DNA of 64,000 bases, taken from positions 71,049,264 to 71,113,263 of the forward strand of contig OX326958.1 in the NCBI GenBank assembly GCA_946800325.1, in the 5' to 3' direction. The DNA comes from Luzula sylvatica (lineage: Eukaryota; Streptophyta; Magnoliopsida; Poales; Juncaceae). Made by a program: the position numbers and the translations under genes. Each line of letters opens with the position of its first letter. Within the stretch, counting starts at the first letter, position 1. This document shows positions 48,961 to 63,800 of this stretch, in pieces. The notes beneath the pieces are model-generated. The model was given only the letters and a program-made list of their open reading frames with translations. It ran no database searches and was not told where the DNA came from.

Positions 48961-51321
48961 ATGACAAAAAAACCTGTATTTTTTGTTAATTCGGGCTCAA
49001 AATACATAATTTTCGAAATTCGGTCGCGTGGCTGCATTCCTCTCGTCGGGCCGAGCGATTTTGATATGAAGATCGTGCCATTTGGAGAAAGTATGAGAAA
49101 GTTACAATGTGATAATCTTCAAATTCAATAATTCATGATGAAATTACCAAAAAAACTGTATTTTATGTTAATTCGGTTTCAAAATACATAATTTCCCAAA
49201 TTCGTTCGCGCTGCTGTATTTCTATCGTCGGGGCGAGTGATTTTGATATAAAAATCGTCCCATTTGGAGAAAGATTGAGAAACCTACAATTGGACAATCT
49301 TCATATTCAATAATTCAAGATGAAATTACAAAAAAACCTGTATTTTTTGTTAATTCGGGCTCAAAATACATAATTTCGGAAATTCGTTCGCGCTGCTGTA
49401 TTTCTCTCGCCGGGGCGAGTGATTTTGATATAAAAATCGTCCCATTTGGAGACAGATTGAGAAACCTACAATTGGACAATCTTCATATTCAATAATTCAA
49501 GATAAAATTACAAAAAAAACTGTATTTTTTGTTAATTCGGGCTCAAAATACATAATTTTCGAAATTCGGCCACGATGCTGCATTCCTCTCGTCGAGACGA
49601 GCGATTTTGATATGAAGATCGTGCCATTTGGAGAAAGTATGAGAAAGTTACAATGTGATAATCTTCATATTCTATAATTCATGATGAAATTACCAAAAAA
49701 ACTGTATTTTCTGTTAATTCGGTTTCAAAATACATAATTTCCCAAATTCGTTCGCGCTGTTGTATTTCTCTCGCCGGGGCGAGCGATTTTGATATAAAAA
49801 TCGTGCCATTTGGAGAAAGATTGAGAAACCTACAATTGGACAATCTTCATATTCAATAAATCAAGATGAAATTACAAAAAAAAATGTATATTTTGTTAAT
49901 TCGGGCTCAAAATACATAATTTTCGAAATTCGGCCACGTTGCTGCATTCCTCTCGTCGAGCCGAGCAATTTTGATATGAAGATCGTGCCATTTGGAGAAA
50001 GTATGAGAAAGTTACAATGATATAATGTTCAAATTCAATAATTCATGATGAAATTACCAAAAAAACTGTATTTTCTGTTAATTCGGTTTCAAAATACATA
50101 ATTTCCCAAATTCGTTCGCGCTGCTGTATTTCTCTCGCCGGGGCGAGTGATTTTGATATAAAAATCGTCCCATTTGGAGAAAGATTGAGAAACCTACAAT
50201 TGGACAATCTTCATATTCAATAATTCAAGATGAAATTACAAAAAAACCTGTATTTTTTGTTAATTCGGGCTCAAAATACATAATTTTCGAAATTCGGCCG
50301 CGCTGCTGCATTCCTCTCGTCGAGGCGAGCGATTTTGATATGAAGATCGTGCCATTTGGAGAAAGTATGAGAAAGTTACAATGATATAATGTTCAAATTC
50401 AATAATTCATGATGAAATTACAAAAAAAACTGTATTTTCTGTTAATTCGGTTTCAAAATACATAATTTCCCAAATTCGTTCGCGCTGCTGTATTTCTCTC
50501 GCCGGGGCGAGTGATTTTGATATAAAAATCGTCCCATTTGGAGAAAGATTGAGAAACCTACAATTGGACAATCTTCATATTCAATAATTCAAGATGAAAT
50601 TACAAAAAAACCTGTATTTTTTGTTAATTCGGGCTCAAAATACATAATTTTCGAAATTCGGCCGTGCGGCTGCATTCCTCTCGTCGAGCCGAGCGATTTT
50701 TGATATGAAGATCGTGCCATTTGGAGAAAGTATGAGAAAGTTACAATGTGATAATCTTCAAATTCAATAATTCATGATGAAATTACCAAAAAAACTGTAT
50801 TTTATGTTAATTCGGTTTCAAAATACATAATTTCCCAAATTCGTTCGCGCTGCTGTATTTCTCTCGTCGGGGCGAGTGATTTTGATATAAAAATCGTCCC
50901 ATTTGGAGAAAGATTGAGAAACCTACAATTGGACAATCTTCATATTCAATAATTCAAGATGAAATTACAAAAAAACCTGTATTTTTTGTTAATTCGGGCT
51001 CAAAATATATAATTTCCCAAATTCGTTCGCGCTGCTGTATTTCTCTCGCCGGGGCGAGTGATTTTGATATAAAAATCGTCCCATTTGGAGAAAGATTGAG
51101 AAACCTACTATTGGACAATCTTCATATTCAATAATTCAAGATGAAATTACAAAAAAAACTGTATTTTTTGTTAATTCGGGCTCAAAATACATAATTTTCG
51201 AAATTCGGCCGCCCTGCTGCATTCCTCTCGTCGAGTCGAGCGATTTTGATATGAATATCGTGCCATTTGGAGAAAGTATGAGAAAGTTACAATGTGATAA
51301 TCTTCATATTCTATAATTCAT
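48955..51321. repeat. 2367 bp HOR (13 monomers), copy 2 of 2
   Basis: This is the tandem copy of 46588-48954 with the same private variants at +2367. Differences seen include TG versus AG in the first core, AT (49575-49576) versus TT (47208-47209) in the second, GTCGGGCCGAGCG near 49046, AATTTCGGAAATTCG near 49376, GGAGACAGATTG near 49452, and GAGCCGAGCAATT near 49968. After the unit, the two monomers missing from copy 1 are present (about 51322-51685). Confidence 0.88.
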
Positions 51322-54300
51322 GATGAAATTACAAAGAAAACTGTATTTTTTGTTAATTCGGGCTCAAAATATATAATTTTCGAAATTCGGCCGCGCTGCT
51401 GCATTCCTCTGGCCAGGGCGAGCGATTTTGATATGAAGATCGTGCCATTTGGAGAAAGTATGAGAAAGTTACAATGATATAATGTTCAAATTCAATAATT
51501 CATGATGAAATTACCAAAAAAACTGTATTTTCTGTTAATTCGGTTTCAAAATACATAATTTCCCAAATTCGTTCGCGCTGCTGTATTTCTCTCGCCGGGG
51601 CGAGTGATTTTGATATAAAAATCGTCCCATTTGGAGAAAGATTGAGAAACCTACAATTGGACAATCTTCATATTCAATAATTCAAGATGAAATGACAAAA
51701 AAACCTGTATTTTTTGTTAATTCGGGCTCAAAATACATAATTTTCGAAATTCGGCCGCGAGGCTGCATTCCTCTCGTCGAGCCGAGCGATTTTGATATGA
51801 AGATCGTGCCATTTGGAGAAAGTATGAGAAAGTTACAATGTGATAATCTTCAAATTCAATAATTCATGATGAAATTACCAAAAAAACTGTATTTTATGTT
51901 AATTCGGTTTCAAAATACATAATTTCCCAAATTCGTTCGCGCTGCTGTATTTCTCTCGTCGGGGCGAGTGATTTTGATATAAAAATCGTCCCATTTGGAG
52001 AAAGATTGAGAAACCTACAATTGGACAATCTTCATATTCAATAATTCAAGATGAAATTACAAAAAAACCTGTATTTTTTGTTAATTCGGGATCAAAATAC
52101 ATAATTTCCCAAATTCGTTCGCGCTGCTGTATTTCTCTCTCCGGGGCGAGTGATTTTGATATAAAAATCGGCCCATTTGGAGAAAGATTGAGAAACCTAC
52201 AATTGGACAATCTTCATATTCAATAATTCAAGATGAAATTACCAAAAAAACTGTATTTTTTGTTAATTCGGGCTCAAAATACATAATTTTCGAAATTCGA
52301 CCGCGCTGCTGCATTCCTCTCGTCGAGGCGAGCGATTTTGATATGAAGATCGTGCCATTTGGAGAAAGTATGAGAAAGTTACAATGTGATAATCTTCATA
52401 TTCTATAATTCATGATGAAATTACCAAAAAAACTGTATTTTCTGTTAATTCGGTTTCAAAATACATAATTTCCCAAATTCGCTCGCGTTGCTGTATTTCT
52501 CTCGCCGGGGCGAGCGATTTTGATATAAAAATCGTCCCATTTGGAGAAAGATTGAGAAACCTACAATTGGATAATCTTCATATTCAATAATTCAAGATGA
52601 AATTACAAAAAAACCTGTATTTTTTGTTAATTCGGGCTTAAAATACATAATTTCCCAAATTCGTTCACGCTGCTGTATTTCTCTCGCCGGGGCGAGCGAT
52701 TTTCATATAAAAATCGTGCCATTTGGAGAAAGATTGAGAAACCTACAATTGGACAATCTTCATATTCAATAATTCAAGATGAAATTACAAAAAAAACTGT
52801 ATTTTTTGTTAATTCGGGCTCAAAATACATAATTTTCGAAATTCGGACGCGTTGCTGCATTCCTCTCGTCGAGGCGAGCGATTTTGATATGAAGATCGTG
52901 CCATTTGGAGAAAGTATGAGAAAGTTACAATGTGATAATCTTCAAATTCAATAATTCATGATGAAATTACCAAAAAAACTGTATTTTATGTTAATTCGGT
53001 TTCAAAATACATAATTTCCCAAATTCGTTCGCGCTGCTGTATATCTCTCGTCGGGGCGAATGATTTTGATATAAAAATCGCCCCATTTGGAGAAAGATTG
53101 AGAAACCTACAATGTGATAATCTTCGTATTCAATAATTCAAGATGAAATTACAAAAAAACCTGTATTTTTTTTAATTCGGGCTCAAAATATATAATTTCC
53201 CAAATTCGGTCGCGCTGCTGTATTTCTCTCGCCGGGGCGAGTGATTTTGATATAAAAATCGTCCCATTTGGAGAAAGATTGAGAAACCTAGAAATGGACA
53301 ATCTTCGTATTCAATAATTCATGATGAAATTACCAAAAAAACTGAATTTTCTGTTAATTCGGTTTCAAAATACATAATTTCCCAAATTCGTTCGCGCTGC
53401 TGTATTTCTCTCGTCGGGGCGAGCGATTTTGATATAAAAATCGTGCCATTTGGAGAAAGATTGAGAAACCTACAATTGGACAATCTTCATATTCAATAAT
53501 TCAAGATGAAATTACAAAAAAAACTGTATTTTTTGTTAATTCGGGCTCAAAATACATAATTTTCGAAATTCGGCCGAGTTGCTGCATTCCTCTCGTCGAG
53601 GCGAGCGATTTTGATATGAAGATCGTGCCATTTGGAGAAAGTATGAGAAAGTTACAATGTGATAATCTTAATATTCTATAATTCATGATGAAATTACCAA
53701 AAAAACTGTATTTTCTGTTAATTCGGTTTCAAAATACATAATTTCCCAAATTCGCTCGCGTTGCAGTATTTCTCTCGCCGGGGCGAGCGATTTTGATATA
53801 AAAATCGTCCCATTTGGAGAAAGATTGAGAAACCTACAATTGGACAATCTTCATATTCAATAATTCAAGATGAAATTACAAAAAAACCTGTATTTTTTGT
53901 TAATTCGGGCTCAAAATACATAATTTCCCAAATTCGTTCGCGCTGCTGTATTTCTCTCGCCGGGGCGAGCGATTTTGATATAAAAATCGTCCCATTTGGA
54001 GAAAGATTGAGAAACCTACAATTGGACAATCTTCATATTCAATAATTCAAGATGAAATTACAAAAAAACCTGTATTTTTTGTTAATTCGGGCTCAAAATA
54101 CATAATTTTCGAAATTCGGCTGCGTTGCTGCATTCCTCTCGTCGGGGCGAGCGATTTTGATATGAAGATCGTGCCATTTGGAGAAAGTATGAGAAAGTTA
54201 CAATGTGATAATCTACATATTCTATAATTCATGATGAAATTACAAAAAAAACTGTATTTTTTGTTAATTCGGGCTAAAAATACATAATTTCCCAAATTCG

Positions 54301-56805
54301 TTCGCGCTGCTATATTTCTCTCGTCGGGGCGAGCGATTTTGATATGAAGATCGTGCCATTTGGAGAAAGTATGAGAAAGTTACAATGATATAATGTTCAA
54401 ATTCAATAATTCATGATGAAATTACCAAAAAAACTGTATTTTCTGTTAATTCGGTTTCAAAATACATAATTTCCCAAATTCGTTCGCGCTGCTGTATTTC
54501 TCTCGCCGGGGCGAGTTATTTTGATATAAAAATCGTCCCATTTGGAGAAAGATTGAGAAACCTACAATTGGACAATCTTCATATTCAATAATTCAAGATG
54601 AAATTACAAAAAAACCTGTATTTTTTGTTAATTCGGGCTCAAAATACATAATTTTCGAAATTCGGTCGCGTGGCTGCATTCCTCTCGTCGAGCCGAGCGA
54701 TTTTGATATGAAGATCGTGCCATTTGGAGAAAGTATGAGAAAGTTACAATGTGATAATCTTCAAATTCAATAATTCATGATGAAATTACCAAAAAAACTG
54801 TATTTTATGTTAATTCGGTTTCAAAATACATAATTTCCCAAATTCGTTCGCGCTGCTGTATTCCTCTCGCCGGGGCGAGCGATTTTGATATGAAGATCGT
54901 GCCATTTGGAGAAAGTATGAGAAAGTTACAATGTGATAATCTACATATTCTATAATTCATGATGAAATTACAAAAAAAACTGTATTTTTTGTTAATTCGG
55001 GCTCAAAATACATAATTTTCGAAATTTGGCCGCGCTGCTGCATTCTTCTCGCCGGGGCGAGCGATTTCGATATGAAGATCGTGCCATTTGGAGAAAGTAT
55101 GAGAAAGTTACAATGTGATAATCTTCATATTCTATAATTCATGATGAAATTACCAAAAAAACTGTATTTTCTGTTAATTCGGTTTCAAAATACATAATTT
55201 ACCAAATTCGTTCGCGCTGCTGTATTTCTATCGCCGGGGCGAGCGATTTTGATATAAAAATCGTGCCATTTGGAGAAAGATTGAGAAACCTACAATTGGA
55301 CAATCTTCATATTCAATAATTCAAGATGAAATTACAAAAAAACCTGTATTTTTTGTTAATTCGGGCTCAAAATACATAATTTTCGAAATTCGGCCGCGCG
55401 GCTGCAATCCTCTCGTCGAGGCGAGCGATTTTGTTATCAAGATCGTGCCATTTGGAGAAAGTATGAGAAAGTTACAATGTGATAATCTTCATATTCTATA
55501 ATTCATGATGAAATTACCAAAAAATCTGTATTTTCTGTTAATTCGGTTTCAAAATACATAATTTCCCAAATTCGTTCGCGCTACTGTATTTCTCTCGCCG
55601 GGGCGAGTGATTTTGATATAAAAATCGTCCCATTTGGAGAAAGATTGAGAAACCTACAATTGGACAATCTTCATATTCAATAATTCAAGATGAAATTACA
55701 AAAAAACCTGTATTTTTTGTTAATTCGGGCTCAAAATATATAATTTCCCAAATTCGTTCGCGCTGCTGTATTTCTCTCGCCGGGGCGAGCGATTTTGATA
55801 TGAAGATCGTCCCATTTGGAGAAAGTATGAGAAAGTTACAATGTGATAATCTTCAAATTCAATAATTCATGATGAAATTACCAAAAAAACTGTATTTTAT
55901 GTTAATTCGGTTTTAAAATACATAATTTCCCAAATTCGTTCGCGCTGCTATATTTCTCTCGTCGGGGCGTGTGATTTTGATATAAAAATCGTCCCATTTG
56001 GAGAAAGATTGAGAAACCTACAATGTGATAATCTTCAAATTCAATAATTCAAGATGAAATTACAAAAAAACCTGTATTTTTTGTTAATTCGGGCTCAAAA
56101 TATATAATTTCCCAAATTCGGTCGCGCTGCTGTATTTCTCTCGCCGGGGTGAGTGATTTTGATATAAAAATCGTCCCATGTGGAGAAAGATTGAGAAACC
56201 TACAATTGGACAATCTTCGTATTCAATAATTCATGATGAAATTACCAAAAAAACTGAATTTTCTGTTAATTCGGTTTCAAAATACATAATTTCCCAAATT
56301 CGTTCGCGCTGCTGTATTTCTCTCGCCGGGGCGAGCGATTTTGATATAAAAATCGTGCCATTTGGAGAAAGATTGAGAAACCTACAATTGGACAATCTTC
56401 ATATTCAATAATTCAAGATGAAATTACAAAAAAAAATATATTTTTTGTTAATTCGGGCTCAAAATACATAATTTTCGAAATTCGGCCGCGAAGCTGCATT
56501 CCTCTCGTCGAGGCGAGCGATTTTGATATGAAGATCGTGCCATTTGGAGAATGTATGAGAAAGTTACAATGATATAATGTTCAAATTCAATAATTCATGA
56601 TGAAATTACCAAAAAAACTGTATTTTCTGTTAATTCGGTTTCAAAATACATAATTTCCCAAATTCGTTTGCGCTGCTGTATTTCTCTCGCCGGGGCGAGT
56701 GATTTTGATATAAAAATCGTCCCATTTGGAGAAAGATTGAGAAACCTACAATTGGACAATCTTCATATTCAATAATTCAAGATGAAATTACAAAAAAACC
56801 TGTAT
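51322..56805. repeat. Irregular, more heterogeneous satellite segment
   Basis: A/B monomers continue but no unit repeats cleanly. The last GATGAAATGAC of the window is at 51686. New variants appear that are rare to the left and common to the right: CGCTCGCGTTGC (52487, 53755), GATTTTCATATAAAAATCG (52702) and B cores with CAGTATTTC. Weak internal homology exists between about 53.0-53.5 and 55.9-56.4 kb (AATTCGGTCGCGCTGC, ATCTTCGTATTC, ACTGAATTTTC) at an offset of 2912 bp (16 monomers). B/A chimeras lie near 54300, 54860 and 55790. This looks like a boundary between two HOR domains. The open frame at 56178-56411 is a repeat by-product. Confidence 0.72.
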
Positions 56806-57897
56806 TTTTTGTTAATTCGGGTTCAAAATACATAATTTTCGAAATTCGGCCGCGTGGCTACATTCCTCTCGTCGAGCCGAGCGATTTTGATATGAAGATC
56901 GTGCCATTTGGAGAAAGTATGAGAAAGTTACAATGTGATAATCTTCAAATTCAATAATTCATGATGAAATTACCAAAAAAACTGTATTTGATGTTAATTC
57001 GGTTTCAAAATACATAATTTCCCAAATTCGTTCGCGCTGCTGTATTTCTCTCGTCGGGGCGAGTGATTTTGATATAAAAATCGTCCCATTTGGAGAAAGA
57101 TTGGGAAACCAACAATTGGACAATCTTCATATTCAATAATTCAAGATGAAATTACAAAAAAACCTGTATTTTTTGTTAATTCGGGCTCAAAATACATAAT
57201 TTCCCAAATTCGTTCGCGCTGCTGTATTTCTCTCGCCGGGGCGAGCGATTTTGATATAAAAATCGTGCCATTTGGTGAAAGATTGAGAAACCTACAATTG
57301 GACAATCTTCATATTCAATAATTAAAGATGAAATTAAAAAAAAAACTGTATTTTTTGTTAATTCGGGTTCAAAATACATAATTTTCGAAATTCGGCCGCG
57401 TGGCTACATTCCTCTCGTCGAGCCGAGCGATTTTGATATGAAGATCGTGCCATTTGGAGAAAGTATGAGAAAGTTACAATGTGATAATCTTCAAATTCAA
57501 TAATTCATGATGAAATTACCAAAAAAACTGTATTTGATGTTAATTCGGTTTCAAAATACATAATTTCCCAAATTCGTTCGCGCTGCTGTATTTCTCTCGT
57601 CGGGGCGAGTGATTTTGATATAAAAATCGTCCCATTTGGAGAAAGATTGGGAAACCAACAATTGGACAATCTTCATATTCAATAATTCAAGATGAAATTA
57701 CAAAAAAACCTGTATTTTTTGTTAATTCGGGCTCAAAATACATAATTTCCCAAATTCGTTCGCGCTGCTGTATTTCTCTCGCCGGGGCGAGCGATTTTGA
57801 TATAAAAATCGTGCCATTTGGTGAAAGATTGAGAAACCTACAATTGGACAATCTTCATATTCAATAATTAAAGATGAAATTAAAAAAAAAACTGTAT
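56806..57897. repeat. HOR block: two 3-monomer units of 546 bp
   Basis: Copy 1 is about 56806-57351 and copy 2 about 57352-57897. Shared private variants are GGGTTCAAAATAC, CGTGGCTACATTCC, TGTATTTGATGTTAATTCGG, GATTGGGAAACCAACAATTGG, TTTGGTGAAAG, and AATTAAAGATGAAATTAA with a long A-run. The two copies appear identical over the unit apart from its first A-run, so this is a very recent tandem duplication. Confidence 0.9.
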
Positions 57898-60800
57898 TTT
57901 TTGTTAATTCGGGTTCAAAATACATAATTTTCGAAATTCGGCTGCGCTGCTGCATTCCTCTCGTCGAGGCGAGCGATTTTGATATGAAGATCGTGCCATT
58001 TGGAGAAAGTATGAGAAAGTTACAATGTGATAATCTTCATATTCTATAATTCATGATGAAATTACCAAAAAAACTGTATTTTCTGTTCATTCGGTTTCAA
58101 AATACATAATTTCCCAAATTATCTCGCGTTGCTGTATTTCTCTCGCCGGAGCGAGCGATTTTGATATAAAAATCGTCCCATTTGGAGAAAGATTGAGAAA
58201 CCTACAATTGGACAATCTTCATATTCAATAATTCAAGATGAAATTACAAAAAAACCTGTATTTTTTGTTAATTCGGGCTCAAAATACATAATTTCCCAAA
58301 TTCGTTCGCGCTGCTGTATTTCTCTCGCCGGGGCGAGCGATTTTCATATAAAAATCGTGCCATTAAGAGAAAGATTGAGAAACCTACATTTGGACAATCT
58401 TCATATTCAATAATTCAAGATGAAATTACAAAAAAAACTGTATTTTTTGTTAATTCGGGCTCAAAATACATAATTTTCGAAATTCGGCCGCGGTGCTGCA
58501 TTCCCCTCGTCAAGGCGAGCGATTTCGATATGAAGATCGTGCCATTTGGAGAAAGTATGAGAAAGTTACAATGTGATAATCTTCAAATTCAATAATTCAT
58601 GATGAAATTACCAAAAAAACTGTATTTTATGTTAATTCGGTTTCAAAATACATAATTTCACAAATTCGTTCGCGCTGCTGTATTTCTCTCGTCGGGGCGA
58701 GTGATTTTGATATAAAAATCGTGCCATTTGGAGAAAGATTGAGAAACCTACAATTGGACAATCTTCATATTCAATAATTCAAGATGAAATTACAAAAAAA
58801 AATGTATTTTTTGTTAATTCGGGCTCAAAATACATAATTTTCGAAATTCGGCCGCGCAGCTGCATTCCTCTCGTCGAGGCGAGCGATTATGATATGAAGA
58901 TCGTGCCATTTGGAGAAAGTATGAGATAGTTACAATGTGATAATCTTCATATTCTATAATTCATGATGAAATTACCAAAAAAACTGTATTTTCTGTTAAT
59001 TCGGTTTCAAAATACATAATTTCACAAATTCGCTCGCGTGGCTGTATTTGTCTCGCCGGGGCGAGCGATTTTGATATAAAAATCGTCCCATTTGGAGAAA
59101 GATTGAGAAACCTACAATTGGACAATCTTCATATTCAATAATTCAAGATGAAATTACAAAAAAACCTGTATTTTTTGTTAATTCGGGCTCAAAATACATA
59201 ATTTCCCAAATTCGTTCGCGCTGCTGTATTTCTCTCGCCGGGGCGAGCGATTTTCATATAAAAATCGTGCCATTTGGAGAAAGATTGAGAAACCTACAAT
59301 TGGACAATCTTCATATTCAATAATTCAAGATGAAATTACAAAAAAAACTGTATTTTTTGTTAATTCGGGCTCAAAATACATAATTTTCGAAATTCGGCCG
59401 CGCAGCTGCATTCCTCTCGTCGAGGCGAGCGATTTCGATATGAAGATCGTGCCATTTGGAGAAAGTATGAGAAAGTTACAATGTGATAATCTTCATATTC
59501 TATAATTCATGATGAAATTACCAAAAAAACTGTATTTTCTGTTAATTCGGTTTCAAAATACATAATTTCCCAAATTCGCTCGCGTTGCAGTATTTCTCTC
59601 GCCGGGGCGAGCGATTTTGATATAAAAATCGTCCCATTTGGAGAAAGATTGAGAAACCTACAATTGGACAATCTTCATATTCAATAATTCAAGATGAAAT
59701 TACAAAAAAAAATATATTTTTTGTTAATTCGGGCTCAAAATACATAATTTTCGAAATTCGGCCGCGGAGCTGCATTCCTCTCGTCGAGGCGAGCGATTTT
59801 GATATGAAGATCGTGCCATTTGGAGAAAGTATGAGAAAGTTACAATGATATAATGTTCAAATTCAATAATTCATGATGAAATTACCAAAAAAACTGTATT
59901 TTCTGTTAATTCGGTTTCAAAATACATAATTTTCCAAATTCGTTCGCGCTGCTGTATTTCTCTCGCCGGGGCGAGTGATTTTGATATAAAAATCGTCCCA
60001 TTTGGAGAAAGATTGAGAAACCTACAATTGGACAATCTTCATATTCAATAATTCAAGATGAAATTACAAAAAAACCTGTATTTTTTGTTAATTCGGGTTC
60101 AAAATACATAATTTTCGAAATTCGGCCGCGGGGCTACATTCCTCTCGTCGAGCAGAGCGATTTTGATATGAAGATCGTGCCATTTGGAGAAAGTATGAGA
60201 AAGTTACAATGTGATAATCTTCAAATTCAATAATTCATGATGAAATTACCAAAAAAACTGTATTTGATGTTAATTCGGTTTCAAAATACATAATTTCCCA
60301 AATTCGTTCGCGATGCTGTATTTCTCTCGTCGGGGCGAGTGATTTTGATATAAAAATCGTCCCATTTGGAGAAAGATTGGGAAACCTACAATTGGACAAT
60401 CTTCATATTCAATAATTCAAGATGAAATTACAAAAAAACCTGTATTTTTTGTTAATTCGGGCTCAAAATACATAATTTCCCAAATTCGTTCGCGCTGCTG
60501 TATTTCTCTCGCCGGGGCGAGCGATTTTGATATAAAAATCGTGCCATTTGGTGAAAGATTGAGAAACCTACAATTGGACAATCTTCATATTCAATAATTC
60601 AAGATGAAATTAAAAAAAAAAACTGTATTTTTTGTTAATTCGGGTTCAAAATACATAATTTTCCAAATTCAGCTGCGCTGCTGCATTCCTCTCGTCGAGG
60701 CGAGCGATTTTGATATGAAGATCGTGCCATTTGGAGAAAGTATGAGAAAGTTACAATGTGATAATCTTCATATTCTATAATTCATGATGAAATTACCAAA

Positions 60801-63800
60801 AAAACTGTATTTTCTGTTAATTCGGTTTCAAAATACATAATTTCCCAAATTCGCTCGCGTTGCTGTATTTCTCTCGCCGGAGCGAGCGATTTTGATATAA
60901 AAATCGTCCCATTTGGAGAAAGATTGAGAAACCTACAATTGGACAATCTTCATATTCAATAATTCAAGATGAAATTACAAAAAAACCTGTATTTTTTGTT
61001 AATTCGGGCTCAAAATACATAATTTCCCAAATTCGTTCGCGCTGCTGTATTTCTCTCGCCGGGGCGAGCGATTTTCATATAAAAATCGTGCCATTTGGAG
61101 AAAGATTGAGAAACCTACAATTGGACAATCTTCATATTCAATAATTCAAGATGAAATTACAAAAAAAACTGTATTTTTTGTTAATTCGGGCTCAAAATAC
61201 ATAATTTTCGAAATTCGGCCGCGATGCTGCATTCCTCTCGTCAAGGCGAGCGATTTCGATATGAAGATCGTGCCATTTGGAGAAAGTATGAGAAAGTTAC
61301 AATGTGATAATCTTCATATTCTATAATTCATGATGAAATTACCAAAAAAACTGTATTTTCTGTTAATTCGGTTTCAAAATACATAATTTCACAAATTCGC
61401 TCGCGTGGCTGTATTTCTCTCGCCGGGGCGAGCGATTTTGATATAAAAATCGTCCCATTTGGAGAAAGATTGAGAAACCTACAATTGGACAATCTTCATA
61501 TTCAATAATTCAAGATGAAATTACAAAAAAACCTGTATTTTTTGTTAATTCGGGCTCAAAATACATAATTTCCCAAATTCGTTCGCGCTGCTGTATTTCT
61601 CTCGCCGGGGCGAGCGATTTTCATATAAAAATCGTGCCATTTGGAGAAAGATTGAGAAACCTACAATTGGACAATCTTCATATTCAATAATTCAAGATGA
61701 AATTACAAAAAAAACTGTATTTTTTGTTAATTCGGGCTCAAAATACATAATTTTCGAAATTCGGCCGCGCAGCTGCATTCCTCTCGTCGAGGCGAGCGAT
61801 TTCGATATGAAGATCGTGCCATTTGGAGAAAGTATGAGAAATTTACAATGTGATAATCTTCATATTCTATAATTCATGATGAAATTACCAAAAAAACTGT
61901 ATTTTCTGTTAATTCGGTTTCAAAATACATAATTTCCCAAATTCGCTCGCGTTGCAGTATTTCTCTCGCCGGGGCGAGCGATTTTGATATAAAAATCGTC
62001 CCATTTGGAGAAAGATTGAGAAACCTACAATTGGACAATCTTCATATTCAATAATTCAAGATGAAATTACAAAAAAAAATATATTTTTTGTTAATTCGGG
62101 CTCAAAATACATAATTTTCGAAATTCGGCCGCGAAGCTGCATTCCTCTCGTCGAGGCGAGCGATTTTGATATGAAGATCGTGCCATTTGGAGAAAGTATG
62201 AGAAAGTTACAATGATATAATGTTCAAATTCAATAATTCATGATGAAATTACCAAAAAAACTGTATTTTCTGTTAATTCGGTTTCAAAATACATAATTTT
62301 CCAAATTCGTTCGCGCTGCTGTATTTCTCTCGCCGGGGCGAGTGATTTTGATATAAAAATCGTCCCATTTGGAGAAAGATTGAGAAACCTACAATTGGAC
62401 AATCTTCATATTCAATAATTCAAGATGAAATTACAAAAAAACCTGTATTTTTTGTTAATTCGGGTTCAAAATACATAATTTTCGAAATTCGGCCGCGGGG
62501 CTACATTCCTCTCGTCGAGCCGAGCGATTTTGATATGAAGATCGTGCCATTTGGAGAAAGTATGAGAAAGTTACAATGTGATAATCTTCAAATTCAATAA
62601 TTCATGATGAAATTACCAAAAAAACTGTATTTGATGTTAATTCGGTTTCAAAATACATAATTTCCCAAATTCGTTCGCGATGCTGTATTTCTCTCGTCGG
62701 GGCGAGTGATTTTGATATAAAAATCGTCCCATTTGGAGAAAGATTGGGAAACCTACAATTGGACAATCTTCATATTCAATAATTCAAGATGAAATTACAA
62801 AAAAACCTGTATTTTTTGTTAATTCGGGCTCAAAATACATAATTTCCCAAATTCGTTCGCGCTGCTGTATTTCTCTCGCCGGGGCGAGCGATTTTGATAT
62901 AAAAATCGTGCCATTTGGTGAAAGATTGAGAAACCTACAATTGGACAATCTTCATATTCAATAATTCAAGATGAAATTAAAAAAAAAACTGTATTTTTTG
63001 TTAATTCGGGTTCAAAATACATAATTTTCGAAATTCAGCTGCGCTGCTGCATTCCTCTCGTCGAGGCGAGCGATTTTGATATGAAGATCGTGCCATTTGG
63101 AGAAAGTATGAGAAAGTTACAATGTGATAATCTTCATATTCTATAATTCATGATGAAATTACCAAAAAAACTGTATTTTCTGTTAATTCGGTTTCAAAAT
63201 ACATAATTTCCCAAATTCGCTCGCGTTGCTGTATTTCTCTCGCCGGAGCGAGCGATTTTGATATAAAAATCGTCCCATTTGGAGAAAGATTGAGAAACCT
63301 ACAATTGGACAATCTTCATATTCAATAATTCAAGATGAAATTACAAAAAAACCTGTATTTTTTGTTAATTCGGGCTCAAAATACATAATTTCCCAAATTC
63401 GTTCGCGCTGCTGTATTTCTCTCGCCGGGGCGAGCGATTTTCATATAAAAATCGTGCCATTTGGAGAAAGATTGAGAAACCTACAATTGGACAATCTTCA
63501 TATTCAATAATTCAAGATGAAATTACAAAAAAAACTGTATTTTTTGTTAATTCGGGCTCAAAATACATAATTTTCGAAATTCGGCCGCGATGCTGCATTC
63601 CTCTCGTCAAGGCGAGCGATTTCGATATGAAGATCGTGCCATTTGGAGAAAGTATGAGAAAGTTACAATGTGATAATCTTCATATTCTATAATTCATGAT
63701 GAAATTACCAAAAAAACTGTATTTTCTGTTAATTCGGTTTCAAAATACATAATTTCACAAATTCGCTCGCGTGGCTGTATTTCTCTCGCCGGGGCGAGCG

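Noticed and set aside
56178..56411. Plus-strand open frame of 77 codons
   Set aside because: It begins at an ATG made by one base change in a B monomer (CCCATGTGG for CCCATTTGG) and reads through ordinary satellite. It shows no sign of selection as a gene.
2931..57955. Minus-strand open frames of 61-103 codons recurring at many positions (for example 2931-3116, 23124-23309, 28252-28563, 36076-36387, 57722-57955)
   Set aside because: They are frames through the satellite itself. They recur wherever the same monomer pair occurs, 182 is not a multiple of three so they stop after one or two monomers, and they have no independent start context or domain.
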